Source: Sanderia malayensis (taxonomy: Eukaryota > Cnidaria > Scyphozoa > Semaeostomeae > Pelagiidae). Taken from it: a stretch of DNA of 64,000 bases. Below, one piece after another: positions 24,545 to 35,895 of the stretch; position 1 is the stretch's first letter; every line of letters starts with the position of its first letter. Position numbers and translations under genes: made by a program. The notes below the pieces were generated by a model, which saw nothing but the letters and a program-made list of their open reading frames with translations, ran no database searches and had not been told where the DNA came from. The DNA lies in assembly GCA_013076295.1 (NCBI GenBank), contig RQOL01000618.1, forward strand, positions 62,001 to 126,000. Direction: 5' to 3'.

Positions 24545-25876
24545 GGGATGACCAGTGAACTCTATATAAGAACTCTGGAACGATAACTCTATTGTTCTCG
24601 GCTGCCCGTGAGTGTGTCACTTTTTGAATTTGATGCGCGCACATTGTACGTATAAAAGCTAGAAATTATAATGGAGACCTATTGTGCTGCAGCTATTTTT
24701 TTACGGATTTATTTCATTTTCATCAAAATCGATATTTTTACCTCAACGAAATAAAGGAATCATATAATGGTAAGATTTGTTCTATCGTTTCCGACTTAGA
24801 AATAATAATGTTAAGGAAGGAGATCGTTGTAAAAAGGCTATTTTGCAGTGGCAGCAACTTCGGCCTAAGTAAAAACGCTGAGAAATGCCACAGGAAATGA
24901 CTCGTAAAATGCAGCGTATAATCGCACACAGCAGCACTAATGACGCGTGGTATTTTATCAAGGGTGCAATACCACACTCCCAAGAAACTCTCCGTTAAAT
25001 GTAGCATTTTACCGGGGTATTTCACAATAAAATAAGAGCATTTCTATGACTGTAAAATTTCATAGAAGTGTGGTATTTCACGAAGAATTTCACGTTGTTT
25101 TTATTTCACTTGTTTGGAATTTACCACGCTTTTACCTGTGTAGGCCTTTTAACATTTACTGATCAAATTAATAATGATAAATAAGAAATGTAGATATACA
25201 TTTTGTTTACTCCCCATGTTCGGCAAGTTGAATTTCCCGCTTTTATACACTTCGGTGAGTGGGAGAGAGGCTGTACGTGAAGCAAACGTAACGTACAAGA
25301 AATGTTGTCAAGTTGGCTCTGTACACGTACACTACCATCAACAAGCAAATTTGTTATTTTCTGCTAGGAATTGTGGAGTTTCACCCAAGAAATTGAAGTT
25401 GTCATTTGGAGAAATATGTTATCGAGAGCTTTACATATATGACTTACAACTTTATGGAGAAATGTCAACGCTACAAGACTTTTTGTAGTGGCGATTTTTG
25501 GCCTAAGCTCATCGTCCAAATTATTTGAAGTCACCTTACACGTTTATTTTATGAGATACATAGCTACATGGAATTTCAAAAGTTGTAGAATTGCTATTTG
25601 CAGGTTATACTTTTTTTGTTTTTTAGAGAATTTCTAAAATAGAAAGTTGCCCGTAAAATACATTAAAAGCGTGTAGCGATGATTTTTTTTATTTCTAAGA
25701 AATAAATAAGTATATTAAATGATCCTGTACATTTTGGCAGCTAATAATGATACAACTGATGAGAAATACGATGATTTTTTTTCCCCTGTACGTACAGCGG
25801 CAGCCATTTTGTGACACACTCGAGCTAAATAGAGTTATCGTTCCAGAGTTCTTATATAGAGTTCACTGAGGATGAC
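24545..25876. mobile_element. Non-autonomous hAT-like element with 41-bp perfect TIRs
   Basis: The element proper is 24553-25868 (1,316 bp). Its ends are exact 41-bp inverted repeats beginning CAGTGAACTCTATATAAGAA (24553-24593 and 25828-25868), followed inward by an imperfect second block around 'GAGTGTGTCAC'. It is flanked by 8-bp direct repeats GGGATGAC (24545-24552) and AGGATGAC (25869-25876), one mismatch. The CAGTG...CACTG termini with 8-bp duplications are hAT features. Internal frames up to about 104 codons show no transposase motif, so this is a deletion derivative or MITE-like copy. Confidence 0.85.
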
Positions 25877-25972
25877 ACGTGTAGATAGTTTTTCCAATGT
25901 AGTTCTCAAATCATGGTTGCAGAAAATTACATATGGCAATCAAATGATATAAAAGATATCTTATCTGCTGCC

Positions 25973-26338
25973 TTATAATGTTGAAATATTATCGTTAAAA
26001 ATGCTAGAGCAAAGGCCAAGCCAGACACGTACCTTACTGGCTGTCGATTTTTCCCTTACCCGTTCTACCTGGGAAGCAGGAAACTGTCCGTGTGATATTG
26101 GACAATAAGAAAGTTTAATCCGCTTTGGTCTTTCAAAACAAGATAAAAGATCTCTTTTCACATTTTCTCGCAACAATAAAATAGCCTTATTTATATTTAC
26201 ATCCGAACGTTTGATAAAAATTTGTTGAAGTTCATTCAAAGCTTGAGACGCCATTAAAGGGAATGTGCAAGCATAATAGGCTGTGTTTAAAAATAGATCG
26301 AAATTCAATTCATTGTAGACATGCGCAGTAAGCGTCAC
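25973..26338 (-). pseudogene. Conserved-looking minus-strand ORF, possible N-terminal part of the OTU-like gene
   Basis: A 121-codon frame with natural composition: it starts 'MTLTAHVYNELNFDLFLNTA', continues with helical segments and a basic stretch 'RPKRIKLSYCPISHG', and runs into low-similarity sequence near the hAT-like insertion. It has the same strand as the OTU-like fragment at 23870-24238, with the hAT-like element between them, so the two could be one gene split by that insertion. The family is not recognised with confidence. Confidence 0.4.
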
Positions 26339-26606
26339 ATAAACTGATCACATGAAAATTTTGAGATCAGTGATGAGAACCGGAAGAGAATGCAAAATGG
26401 TAACAACAACAGGCCTAATGTTCACGTGAAAAAATTACATCTTCCCTTTGCGCTTCTCTGATTGGTTAATAAACCAAATCTATTTTTAGCATGTGCACAG
26501 GCACACCTTTTAACCTTGCACATTCCCTTTAACATGCATTTGACAATGAAATGAAACAATTTCTTTTAATTCCATCTTGCTGCGGAATTCCTAGATTTAG
26601 TGGCAT
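26339..26606. other. Non-coding sequence left of the Harbinger element
   Basis: It contains 'GATTGGTTAA' (a CCAAT box on the minus strand) and could be the 5' region of the minus-strand ORF. No gene is seen. Confidence 0.3.
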
Positions 26607-26609
26607 TAA

Positions 26610-26650
26610 AGCCTGGTTCCCACTAGGACAAAACGCCCTAAGCGCGTTAG
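26610..26650 (+). repeat. Left TIR of Harbinger element
   Basis: Begins AGCCTGGTTCCCACTAGGAC, exactly matching the inverted right end, then diverges after about 35 bases ('AACGCCCTAAGCGCG' against 'AACGCGCTAAG'). Similar GTTTCCA/TTGGGG blocks recur subterminally to about 26760. Confidence 0.88.
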
Positions 26651-27382
26651 GAAAGCTACAGTTAACGCGTCATGTCCAACATGTTTCCATTGGGGTTTAA
26701 TGGGCTAAGTGCGTCAAGAATTTTAAGTTTTAAGCTGTTAAACGCTTTAAACCCCACACGTTTCCAGCGGCGGATCCAGACCAAAATCTGACTGGTGCAA
26801 TTTATGTGTTTTAGGGCGTGTCCCAAGGCCTTCGTACACGGCCACACCCTTCGACAGACAACACGTAATCATTCTGACTTAACATATGTTTTAAAATATT
26901 TCTTTGATTGTTTAGAAGAAGCTTGAAAGTAAAACACAACATTTTTAGAAGAAAACAAACGAAAGTAATTATACGTATCACTTTACTTATCTTCAAAGGA
27001 GTTTAGTTTCAGTTCAGGACAGGACTCTGGCCACATTAAAATATCAACATTCCGATAAATACGTAATAATGACGTTTTGCCCCAGTCAGCCCTGCATTTT
27101 CATTGGTAGATTGGTCTTTGCACCAGTGGAAATGACGTTTTGCACCAGTGAAAGCTCATTTCATTGGCTAATGTTGAAGTTTGGATACAACAAAACCCGG
27201 GTCACTGGGGCAGTAGAAAGCTGTGACGTGTTTCAATACAACGGGCAGCACGTTTTCACAACCATTCTGCTTAAATTTGGCCTAGCTTTAACTTTAACTT
27301 TAACGCTACTACTGAGCATCGCCAATAGCATTTTGCTCAATCAAGTAAAAATAAATTAAATTGTCCACTGCAAAATGTGAAG

Positions 27383-27553
27383 ATGGGAAGGAACTCGGCC
27401 AGAAAGCCAGTAACACTCAAACCTGCCCCAACAGGTGAAAAAAAATCCAACATATCAAAGCAAGCTACTGACAATGTCAGCACTTATGACCAGCTAAGGG
27501 AAGCTAAAATTTTCATACCCATCAAATCCACATCTGTTACATTTTGCAGTTAA
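27383..27553 (+). CDS. Small uninterrupted ORF (56 aa) bounded by 12-bp inverted repeats
   Basis: ATG 27383 to TAA 27551. The product is basic at the start ('MGRNSARKPVTLKPAPTGEK') and hydrophilic, with no recognised domain. The 12-bp sequence ACTGCAAAATGT at 27367-27378 is repeated inverted at 27539-27550, the second copy overlapping the last codons. It may be a captured exon or the remnant of an ORF1 start. Composition looks protein-like, but the length is too short to be sure it is translated. Confidence 0.3.
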   Translation: MGRNSARKPVTLKPAPTGEKKSNISKQATDNVSTYDQLREAKIFIPIKSTSVTFCS

Positions 27554-27616
27554 CCAAGAGAAATTTTTAAATACATATTTCTTTAATCTTATATAAAAAA
27601 CACGCGAAGAAATAAT

Positions 27617-28397
27617 TTAGTATGTAAACACATGGTTTGCAACTGCGGTCTTGAATCGTTCCAGATCTTTTGTCATAGTGACTTTATCTGGGAGTCTGTT
27701 CCAATCTACAATCGTTCTGGAAAAGAAACTGTATTTGTAGCTGTCACATGATGTGTTCATCTGAATGGGTCTCCATGCCCCTGAAGAGAGAGATCTAGTT
27801 GATCGCATTGTTGGCATCATGATGTATGATGGTAATGGGATTGCAATATCGTTATTCTTTATTTTGAACATCAATACAAGCCGTGCATACAGTCGACGTT
27901 GATGAAGAGCCGGCCATTCAAGTTGGCGTTGGAGGTCCGAGACACTAGTCGCCCAGCTGTGCTGATTCATGGCCCATCTGGCAGCTTTTTTGAACTTTTT
28001 CCAGCTGTTCAATTTTGTTTCTATGATGGGGGTCCCATACCGATGATGCATATTCAAGCTTCGGCCTAACTAACGTCTTGTATGCTGTAGCTTTGACTTG
28101 GGTAGAGCATGCAGAGAGGTTTCTACGTAGAAAACCTAAGGTGCTACTTGATTTATTAGCAGTGGCTGTTATATGTTGAGACCATGACATATTTTGTTCT
28201 AGTTCGACTCCCAAGTAAGGATGACGGTCAACTTCTGACACAGGAACATTATTCATTGCATACTGGAAATCAGTAGGATTTTTCTTTTTACAAACTTTTA
28301 AAATGTGGCATTTTGTAACATTAAATGCCATCTGCCACGTTTCTGACCATTTTACCAGGGACTGCGAATCGTTCTCTTTTACAGCATTGCCTACCAC
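27617..28397 (-). pseudogene. LINE reverse transcriptase C-terminal fragment (5'-truncated)
   Basis: Minus-strand reading from 28397 gives the end of an RT domain, including 'MAFNVTKCHILKVCKKK', 'HPYLGVELEQNMSWSQHI', 'SACSTQVKATAYKTLVRP' and 'LEYASSVWDPHHRNKIEQL', then after a one-base shift near 27987 (T-run) 'AARWAMNQHSWATSVSDL' and 'FFSRTIVDWNRLPD'. These are hallmarks of the C-terminal part of CR1/Jockey-type LINE ORF2. The catalytic motif lies upstream and is missing, so this is a typical 5'-truncated copy. No clear target-site duplication or poly(A) tail was found. It sits within the hAT-like insertion. Confidence 0.82.
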
Positions 28398-28722
28398 GTG
28401 GGTGCTCTGCTTGGCCTAAACAGTCAGTCCAGCTGTGAATGTCATCAGTAAATTAATAATATACCGCAGAAAGTGTATCAATGGGGTTCAGTGTGGACTG
28501 GACTTTTAATAAATAATTTCATCTGCACTTATTGTTGTGGACTATATTTTGTGTGAACGTCATCTTTAATCGATTACGTCACTGCTTTTGGGAGAATCTG
28601 ACTCGGGCAGTTGCACCAGTTGCACCAGTCTAGATCCGCCTCTGGTTTCCACTATGGTTATTTATTGGGTTTAAATGTAAATGAGTCATCCATAATCAGT
28701 AACATGTCTTTGTTGATTCAAA

Positions 28723-30109
28723 ATGGCGTATTCACGACACAAACAAATAGCTGCAATTGTGGGTATTGTTTATGTTCTCCGCAAGAAAAGACTGCGAGCG
28801 AAACGAAAACAAAAAAGACAAGCACAATTTTGGGTCAGAAAAATATTCAAATCAAAAGCCCCTGGGGAATATCATAGCTTGTATCAAGAATTGAGACTGC
28901 AGGACCGAGAGTATCATTACAGGTATGCAATGTATGTAACATTGCATTTTCTTTATCAGTGACCTCTTCAATAGGTGAAAAAGTTTAGGCGAATTTAATC
29001 TTTTTTATAGGTATTTGAGGATGTCCAAAGAAAGATTTGACCATCTTTTTAGCCTCCTCGAGACTGAAATAACTAAGCGAGATACTAAGTTTCGTAAAGC
29101 AATACCTGCCAGAGCAAGGCTTGTAGTCACATTGCGATATCTTGCAACTGGCTGCTCACAGCAAACACTAAGCTATGCATTTCGTTTTGGGCGTTCATCG
29201 GCATGCAAAATAATAAGTGAAGTTTGCAATGCATTATATTTTAAGCTGTCACCCCTTTACCTGACCGCACCCTCTAATGCAACCGGATGGAAAGCTATTG
29301 CAGACGATTTCAGCAAAATTTGGAATATGCCTCATGTCATTGGAGCCATAGATGGGAAACATATATCAATAGATTGTCCCAAAAAGTCAGGGAGTGAAGA
29401 CTATAACCACAAAGGATTTTATAGCATTGTTCTTCTTGCGATATGTGATGCTAGATACAACCTCACAGCCATTGACGCTGGTCGATTTGGTAGCAACAAT
29501 GACAGTGGTGTCCTTTTAAATTCGGAAATTTGACAGCAATTTGAGGATAAATCCATTAAAATACCTAAATCGGAAAAAATAACTGGTTGCCGATTGAAAG
29601 AGGTACCTTACTATTTAGTGGGTGATGAAATATTCCCATTAAAGCAATGGCTGATGCGACCATTTCCTGGTAGCCTGAGCGAAAAACAAAGAATCTTCAA
29701 CTACCGACTGTCTCGAGCTCGTCGTACAATCGAGAACACCTTTGGTATACTTGTGGCTAGGTGGAGAATATTTCGTGGCCCTATTCGTGCATCCCGCAAA
29801 AATGTAGAAGCTTACGTTCTGGAAACAATATGCTTGCACAACTACTTACGCCAAACAGATAATGCTGTATATTGTCCTACTGGCTTTTTTGACTCCGAAA
29901 ATGGCAGTGGTGAGATAAAGCCAGGAGAGTGGCGTAAAATAGTGGAAGGTGGTAGTGGCTTGCAAACGATCAGCAGAGTTCGCGGATCTCGCTATGCAAA
30001 TGATGCTATAGATATAAGAGAAGCTTTGAAAGAATATGTTTGTTGCAAAGCTGGATCCTTTGATTGGCAGCTAGAATATGTGAGAAGGATTGGCAAGAAG
30101 AAGGACTGA
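28723..30109 (+). pseudogene. PIF/Harbinger DDE transposase, two exons, one in-frame stop
   Basis: Exon 1 is 28723-28922. An intron with GTATGC donor and TTTTTTATAG acceptor (28923-29010) joins to exon 2 at 29011 in phase, giving '...HYRYLRMSKERFDHLF', a typical Harbinger N-terminal motif. The catalytic acids are recognisable: first Asp in 'VIGAIDGKHISID', second in 'LTAIDAGRFGSNNDSG', and the Glu in 'RTIENTFGILVARWRIF'. Total length is about 430 codons, normal for the HARBI1-like family. A TGA at 29531 interrupts an otherwise continuous frame. AATAAA at 30131 is the likely polyadenylation signal. With its MADF partner it would bind and cut the element's TIRs. The stop suggests inactivity unless it is read through. 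Confidence 0.9.
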
Positions 30110-30237
30110 GAACTGCTCATATTAAACATTAATAAAAAGTCATGCTTGGTCAAAATGTTTAAAAGTGTTCATTTTCTGCTAGATGCTGGCGTATGCTATC
30201 TTTGTATTAAATTAAGACACGATGTGTTTTCAGCATA

Positions 30238-30986
30238 TTACCGGCCTTGATAAAATTGTTGTTGTTGTTGATTGTGCTGTTCTTGTTGTTGATTGTACTG
30301 TTGTTCAGGCTGAGACTGGTTTTGTTCTTGCTGCTGCTGAGACATTTGGAGTTGAAAAATCATGTTTTGGATTTGATTTTTGGCAATGATTCTGTTGTGG
30401 GTGTTCAGCTTCTTTATTTCAGCTGTAACTAGCATACCAAAGATGTCACAGTCATCTTTCTTCTCCTTCTCCTCTGGGCTTACAATGACCTTTTCCATCT
30501 TATTTAAAAACTGCATCTCTATTCTGTCTAGGTCTGGCTTCTCTTTTTGCCACTTTGTTCTCTCCGTTACCTCTGAAATGCTGCTATTCATGGATAGTTT
30601 CTTTCTCTTGAGATTGGCCTTGACCATTGCTTGACTTTTGTTTGATATGGCATCATCATCATCATCATCATCATCATCATTGTCATCATCCAAATCATCT
30701 TCATCAACTTGGTCTGCATTCTCGTCAAGATAACCTTCTGTGCCCTCTTGGACTTCGGGACGACAAATACCTATAAGCGTCGATACTGTTGAATTGATTA
30801 GCACGTTAGTTTTAGTCACTCTGGCTCGAATAAATGGCTGCAGCCATCCCAAAAACCGATACTCTTGGACGCGTTGTCTTGCAGAAGATACAGCTGCAGT
30901 TGATGTCCCCGATCGCTCCACTTTCTTCAGGTCATTGCGACGTTTGTTATAGCGCTTTTTCAAATTTAAAAACAACTTCTTTGCCT
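30238..30986 (-). pseudogene. Harbinger MADF/SANT-like protein, exon 2
   Basis: The exon starts after the acceptor 'TTTTGGGGCAG' at 30987 and completes the MADF domain with 'AKKLFLNLKKRYNKRRND'. It continues with a linker, an Asp-rich run encoded by an ATC/GAT microsatellite, a basic segment 'NLKRKKLS', and a Gln-rich C-terminus; stop at 30238. The gene is convergent with the transposase, as usual in Harbinger elements, where the MADF/Myb protein carries the transposase to the nucleus and TIRs. Joining to exon 1 at 40271 restores phase (codon split G|AG for Glu). This exon has no stop, but exon 1 does. Confidence 0.8.
30648..30693. repeat. (ATC)n microsatellite encoding the Asp run of the MADF protein
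   Basis: About 11 consecutive ATC units plus imperfect ones, coding for Asp on the minus strand. It is a likely site of length polymorphism. Confidence 0.8.
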
Positions 30987-31285
30987 CTGCCCCAAAATAA
31001 AGAAAAATGAATTGCAGTTATTCATAAACAACATACGTTTTGGGCTCTAGGCGGTAAGACAACGAAACGAAATTGGAATTTAAAAGGGAAATGATTAAAT
31101 TTAGAGCTCTAAATCAAGCTCTAAATCAACTGGAGCTCTAACACCGTGAGAAGCGGACGTGTTTTCATGTGCGGTGACTTCAAAGGATTTCCAATATGCG
31201 AGTCGATCCTTTGTAATGCTACTTTTTTAGTTTTTGTCTTTTTTGTTTTTTGTTTTTTTACTCTTTTATGCGGTTTTAAATCATT

Positions 31286-32287
31286 ATGGATGAGAAAAAA
31301 ATGGCTGATGTATTAGATAAAAAACTATCTGAGATCTTGGATATAAAACTTGCCTCATTCAAAGCCGAAATCGAAACTACAATTGAAGAGAACATCGATA
31401 AAGCCTTCGCCTCTCAGTACTAGAAAATAAATAAAAGATTGCAAGACATCGAAAAGGCGCAGCAATTTCAATCTGATCAGTATGAAAGTTTCAAAGAACA
31501 GATTGGAGGTATACTGAGAATAAACACAGAGCTTAAAAATGAAAATAAGCATCTCCTCAAACGTATTAGAGATCTGGAAAAAAAAGATCAACAAAGAAGC
31601 AAAGCCATTGATGACTTGGAGCAACATGGGCGCAGATCGATGGTAGAAGTTTCTGGAATTCCCCGGCTTCAAAATGAAAATTGTGAAGCGCTGATTATCG
31701 AGATCGGGAAAAAAATTGGCATCGAAATTAAGCATGATGATATAGAAGCCAGCCATCGCAACTCTCGAAAGGAAGATGCTTGTTATCATCACTAAATTCG
31801 CATCCAGGAAAATCTGCGATTTGTTCTTCATGAAAGAGGTCAAAAATCAGGTCTAGAAGTGTAACGATTGGTGTTTAAAGCTTCTATCGATAATTGTTTA
31901 ATCCTCGTAATGTATCAGTGTCTCCATCGTATCCTGTTGTCTTGAACCTTGTGATATTGTCATTTCCGTGTTTTGTATTGAATTGTAAATGTGTTGAAGT
32001 CCCGTGACGTCTATGTGTTGTTTGTTAACAGTGTTATAATTCATGTTCTGTGTTAGATAAGTTTAGTTTTACTGTTGATTCGACAAGAAAGATCTCTAAA
32101 GTTATCAAGACAATTGTATTTCTGGCTTAGGCCTTCGGGCCGAAGCACTCTCTACACGCTACAAAAGAACCGAGCGTATATACCCAAAACGCTACAGAAG
32201 CTTAAAGCCATCAACCTTGGTTTTACTGAATCCACTGACCAAAGGCTCTTCATCAATGAAAGCTTGAACAATCATTCTGAGGCCTAG
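31286..32287 (+). pseudogene. LINE ORF1 (coiled coil plus RNA-binding-like domain), broken
   Basis: From ATG 31286 the frame reads 'MDEKKMADVLDKKLSEILD', hits TAG at 31421, and continues in the same frame with a strong coiled coil (31439 to about 31660) and 'HGRRSMVEVSGIPRLQNENC' followed by 'ALIIEIGKKIGIEIKHDDIE'. This is the coiled coil to RRM-like layout of ORF1 proteins from L1-type and related LINEs, which bind LINE RNA as trimers. A frameshift near 31775 leads to 'KFASRKICDLFF'. About 200 bp later a separate frame (32075-32287) ends with 'LGFTESTDQRLFINESL', resembling the C-terminal domain of the same protein. The breaks make it a pseudogene. The matching ORF2 is not present. Confidence 0.6.
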
Positions 32288-34029
32288 TGCATGGAACAAG
32301 GATTGACTTTTTGACTTCTTTGCTATCCACGCTTGTCTTTGTGTTTGTTACACTGGACTTAACGTTGGTTCACTGTACTGAAGAAAGATCAGATAAGCCA
32401 TGGAATTCGTTGGCTTGGCAGGATTGCGCATAAGACAATACAAGGGAGAAAGGAGAGTCGATTTGGTGAGATTGTTCCTTATCACATTTCTTTCGATATT
32501 GATTTTACACCAAACTTTCGTTGTTTTACCAGTCTTCAAACAGACTTTATTGTTTATTGAGGGGTTACTTTGTTACTACAGGGCTGAGACCCTCAGCTTT
32601 TCGCTTTTATTCCGCCAGGGCTTTGCACTGGCAAACAAAACACCTTGTTGTTTTCAAATTGTGCTTAGAAATACTGCGGTATTAAACTTGCAATCGCATT
32701 TGCATTTGTCCTGCGAGGAGAGGATCGAGTGCACTGCACGCTGTGTTGGCTGTTTGTACAAGCGTAACGTCATGCTGCGACCAAAAGCGATAACCAGATA
32801 GACGAATCAGTTTGAAGGCCCCCTGTCTCGAATCTTTTTACAACCGGGGATTGCCCAACCCCGGGAAATGCCATCACAGCTAGTGACGACTGTCACTATT
32901 CATCAAAATTCAGTGCCTCTCTTAATTGAAAAAGACAATTATATTTGCATTCCAGCGATAGCAACACTGGGATTTCGCACGGTACACTGTTATACGGCGT
33001 GTTCCTTGCCTTGACAGTGTTATCCTGTCGTGTGCTTTGCAATGCATTACCCAGGCAACGCCCTGTGGGTATAGAACCATACTGTCTCCTTTGCAGTTTC
33101 AGCGCGTGTCCGCATGGTAAACGCCTTAATGGGTAATTTAATCTTCAGTGCTTTTAGATTATCGATCGTCATTTGTTGGCTATTTCTTGCAATGGGCCAT
33201 TTTTACAGTAAAGTTACATTGTGAATAACTCAACCTGGAGCGGCGGACGCCATTGCTGTTCTGCAAGTGATATAGGGGTATTCCAGGGGTATAAAGTGCT
33301 TTTCAGTTTTGTCATTCGAATTATTCTTTGTAAATAGCATTCCTTATCAACATTGCTGACCAATTATTGACCATGGGAATTTTATCAGCCTGCTGTGTAT
33401 CCCACTCTGACGATGAGCAAGGGTACGCGTGCGTTTCACCAATAAGTGTAGCTTACAACGATCTTTTAATCGCGAATCAAATAGCCACTGGCGGTGTGTA
33501 GCTATTTGAATTTTCAACCAATTTCTCCGTTTTATCCCTCCAAAGGGAAACTATTTTTTGAATAGCGTTTTCCTTTCAATATGACGGACGACCGTGCCGG
33601 TGTAAATTGCAGCATGGATCCTTTGATCCGTATACCGGAATTTTTCTTGAATTTGTGACAACGAAGAGATGAGCACATATTTTGTTGCCCATGTGTGGCC
33701 ATTTAGCGAAACTAAGAATGTAACTTCATTTTGGTATCGAGTTATAGCCCCCTTTTCTCGTACACTATGCTGTTTCTTCAGAGACAGTAACAACATGGGG
33801 GCTCTCATCCGAAAATCCTGCTAGCGGCCCCTGGACTCAGGGCGCCCGCACGATTGCTACTTTGCGGATCTTTTAATTGTCCATTGACAAGTAAAGTGGG
33901 TTTAGCAGATGGTGGATGCACTGCAGTGTCCCTATCAATATACGTATACCCATGCGAGACCGTCGATTTCACATCAGACAGACCATGTGAGCAATCAAAT
34001 TCAACGTTTTGCAAACCACACCAGCATGT
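32288..34029. other. Unassigned sequence in the MADF intron
   Basis: A mixed-composition region. The longest frame (32400-32801, plus, 133 codons) is hydrophobic at its start but has no recognised domain, and I do not call it a gene. No TIR, LTR or tRNA-like structure was found by eye. Confidence 0.4.
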
Positions 34030-35262
34030 GGCTATCGTGGCTAACTATGGGCCGTTGTTGTCTGTTTTATGCCAACAAAAAATTATACGCTGTCGTTCGG
34101 GGCTTAATAGCTACCAAGAGAACTATGCCCAAAACGTATACGCCATAGCTGCGGGCTTAACACCAATGGGGTTTTACCCCGTAATTATTTACCATAGTTA
34201 AGAGAATGGTTTGCCCTAAAATTATACGCCATGGCGCAGGGCTTAATACTGACGGAGTGTTACGCCCATCAAGTACATCCCATGGTGGGTGCCTTAATAC
34301 CAACAGAAGTTACATGCCGTCATTGATCATTTAGCACCATCACAATAATTTTACGCCTAAAAATCATACGCAATAGTTGTTGCTCGACAGAATGTTACGC
34401 CCAGACATAATACGCCGTCAGTTGGGGCTTAATACCAACAGCATTTTATCCCGTCATTCTGGCGGTATGCCAACGGGAATTACACGCAGTGGTGGGTAAC
34501 TGCATACCATCACAAATTCCCTTGCCCAGAATTTCCGCCTCGGTTGGTTGCTTAATATCAACTGAGTTTTCAATGCCAACAGGTTTTAGGCCCAGATGTA
34601 ATACGCCGTTGGGCTGAACCTTCATACTCACGGATATGATACGCTAGCGTTAGTGCCTTAATGCCAACAGACTTATTTCACTCTCGTTGGTGGGCTAATA
34701 CCAACTGAAATTATGCGCCTCTTGTTGGTGGGCTAATACCAACTGAAATTATGCGCCTCTTGTTGGTGGGCTAATACCAACTGAAGTAGTGCGCCTCTCG
34801 TTGGTGGGCTAATACCAACTGAAATTATGCGCCTCTTGCTGGTGGGCTAATACCAACTGAAATTATGCGCCTCTTGTTGGTGGGCTAATATCAACTGAAA
34901 TTATGCGCCTCTCGTTGGTGGGCTAATACCAACTGAAATAGTGCGCCTCTCGTTGGTGGGCTAATACCAACTGAAATTATGCGCCTCTTGTTGGTGGGCT
35001 AATACCAACTGAAATTATGCGCCTCTTGTTGGTGGGCTAATACCAACTGAAATTATTCGGCTATCGTTGGTCGCTGGTTACCAACTGAAACTTTGCGGCT
35101 GTTGTTGGAAGTTATGCGGGCCGTGGTTGGTGGCTTAATATCAACTGAAGTTATGCGGGCTGTGGTTGGTGGCTTAATATCAACTGTAATTATGCGGGCT
35201 GTGGTTGGTGGCTTAATATCAACTGAAGTTATGCGGACCGTGGTTGGTGGCTGAATACTAAC
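34030..35262 (+). repeat. Hairpin-forming minisatellite with a 38-bp core unit
   Basis: The regular core (about 34680-35060) repeats every 38 bp: GTTGGTGGGCTAATACCAAC followed by 'TGAAATTATGCGCCTCTT'. Each unit contains the inverted repeat GTTGGT/ACCAAC around an 8-nt loop. Upstream (34030-34680) are strongly diverged, longer units sharing 'GCTTAATACCAACAG'. Downstream (35090-35262) are about 39-bp variants with 'GTGGTTGGTGGCTTAATATC'. The frames through it are artefacts of the repetition. Confidence 0.9.
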
Positions 35263-35547
35263 TGCTTGCTGCAACATGCCACTCTTTGGGTTCGTTTGGC
35301 CTTATGCCTGCGGCCTTTTTGGCTTTTAGTTCCCTCAGGAGGCCACTGCCGACTCGCTGAAGTTGGCTGCGGGTGACCTCCATTGTGATTTTTTTGATTT
35401 GCATTTAACTTAGCGATTTGTTCCTGACCTGCCATTTTGTTAAGCCTTTTGTTTGGAGGGCGAGGAGAAGTCAATTCCACCTAATCCCCTGGAATAGCTA
35501 GTTTGGAAGGGTTTCAAGTCCTGACAGAGGAACTTAATAAAAGCAAC
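35263..35547 (+). other. Possible 3' UTR of a retroposon ending in (AAT)n
   Basis: Non-coding sequence with 'AATAAAA' at about 35535, just before the AAT run. This looks like the 3' end of a non-LTR element, perhaps the one whose ORF1 remnant lies at 31.3-32.3 kb. Confidence 0.35.
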
Positions 35548-35577
35548 AAAAATAATAATAATAATAATAATAATAAT
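35548..35577 (+). repeat. (AAT)n microsatellite, probable retroposon tail
   Basis: About nine AAT units immediately after an AATAAA-like signal; simple-repeat tails of this kind terminate many LINEs and SINEs. Confidence 0.7.
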
Positions 35578-35895
35578 ACGTTCGGTGGGGTCACACTCCG
35601 TGTTCTGTGGGCCGAAATTTGCACAGCAAATCGGTATCACCGACCGTAAAAGCTTATTCCTACTCAAGCAATCCGGGCCGGTATGCTTAACGCCCAATTT
35701 CTTGAGATAACATTAATAAGGAAAAACGAATCATCGCCAGTAAAGAAAATCAATTTCATCAGCGACCTGGACTCTCTTGAGTAAGTCTTAATTTTAACTT
35801 CTCAATTGTTTTCTCCTTTTTCTTAAATGTTTATCAAACTGTTATAACTTTATTATATACTAATTTCACGTTCACCCACTCTTACCCCCTTTTCT

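Larger units (their letters stand above)
26765..28644. mobile_element. hAT-like insertion inside the Harbinger element
   Basis: The ends are inverted: left 'GGCGGATCCAGAC' (near 26768) and right 'GTCTAGATCCGCC' ending in 'TCTG' at 28644. CAG-N-GGCGGATC termini are typical of one group of hAT elements. GTTTCCA occurs on both sides (26760-26766 and 28645-28651), a possible 7-8 bp duplication, although the left terminus is slightly eroded. No hAT transposase is visible inside. The interior contains a truncated LINE fragment on the minus strand. The span 26800-27366 is non-coding and has repeated 'TGACGTTTTGC' and CCAAT-like motifs. Confidence 0.6.

Noticed and set aside
30247..30432. Plus-strand Leu-rich frame
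   Set aside because: Antisense of the Gln-rich tail of the MADF protein.
32138..32160. GC-rich palindrome GGCCTTCGGGCCGAAGC as a terminator or tRNA fragment
   Set aside because: It lies in a reading frame resembling the LINE ORF1 C-terminal region; no cloverleaf or flanking signal is present.
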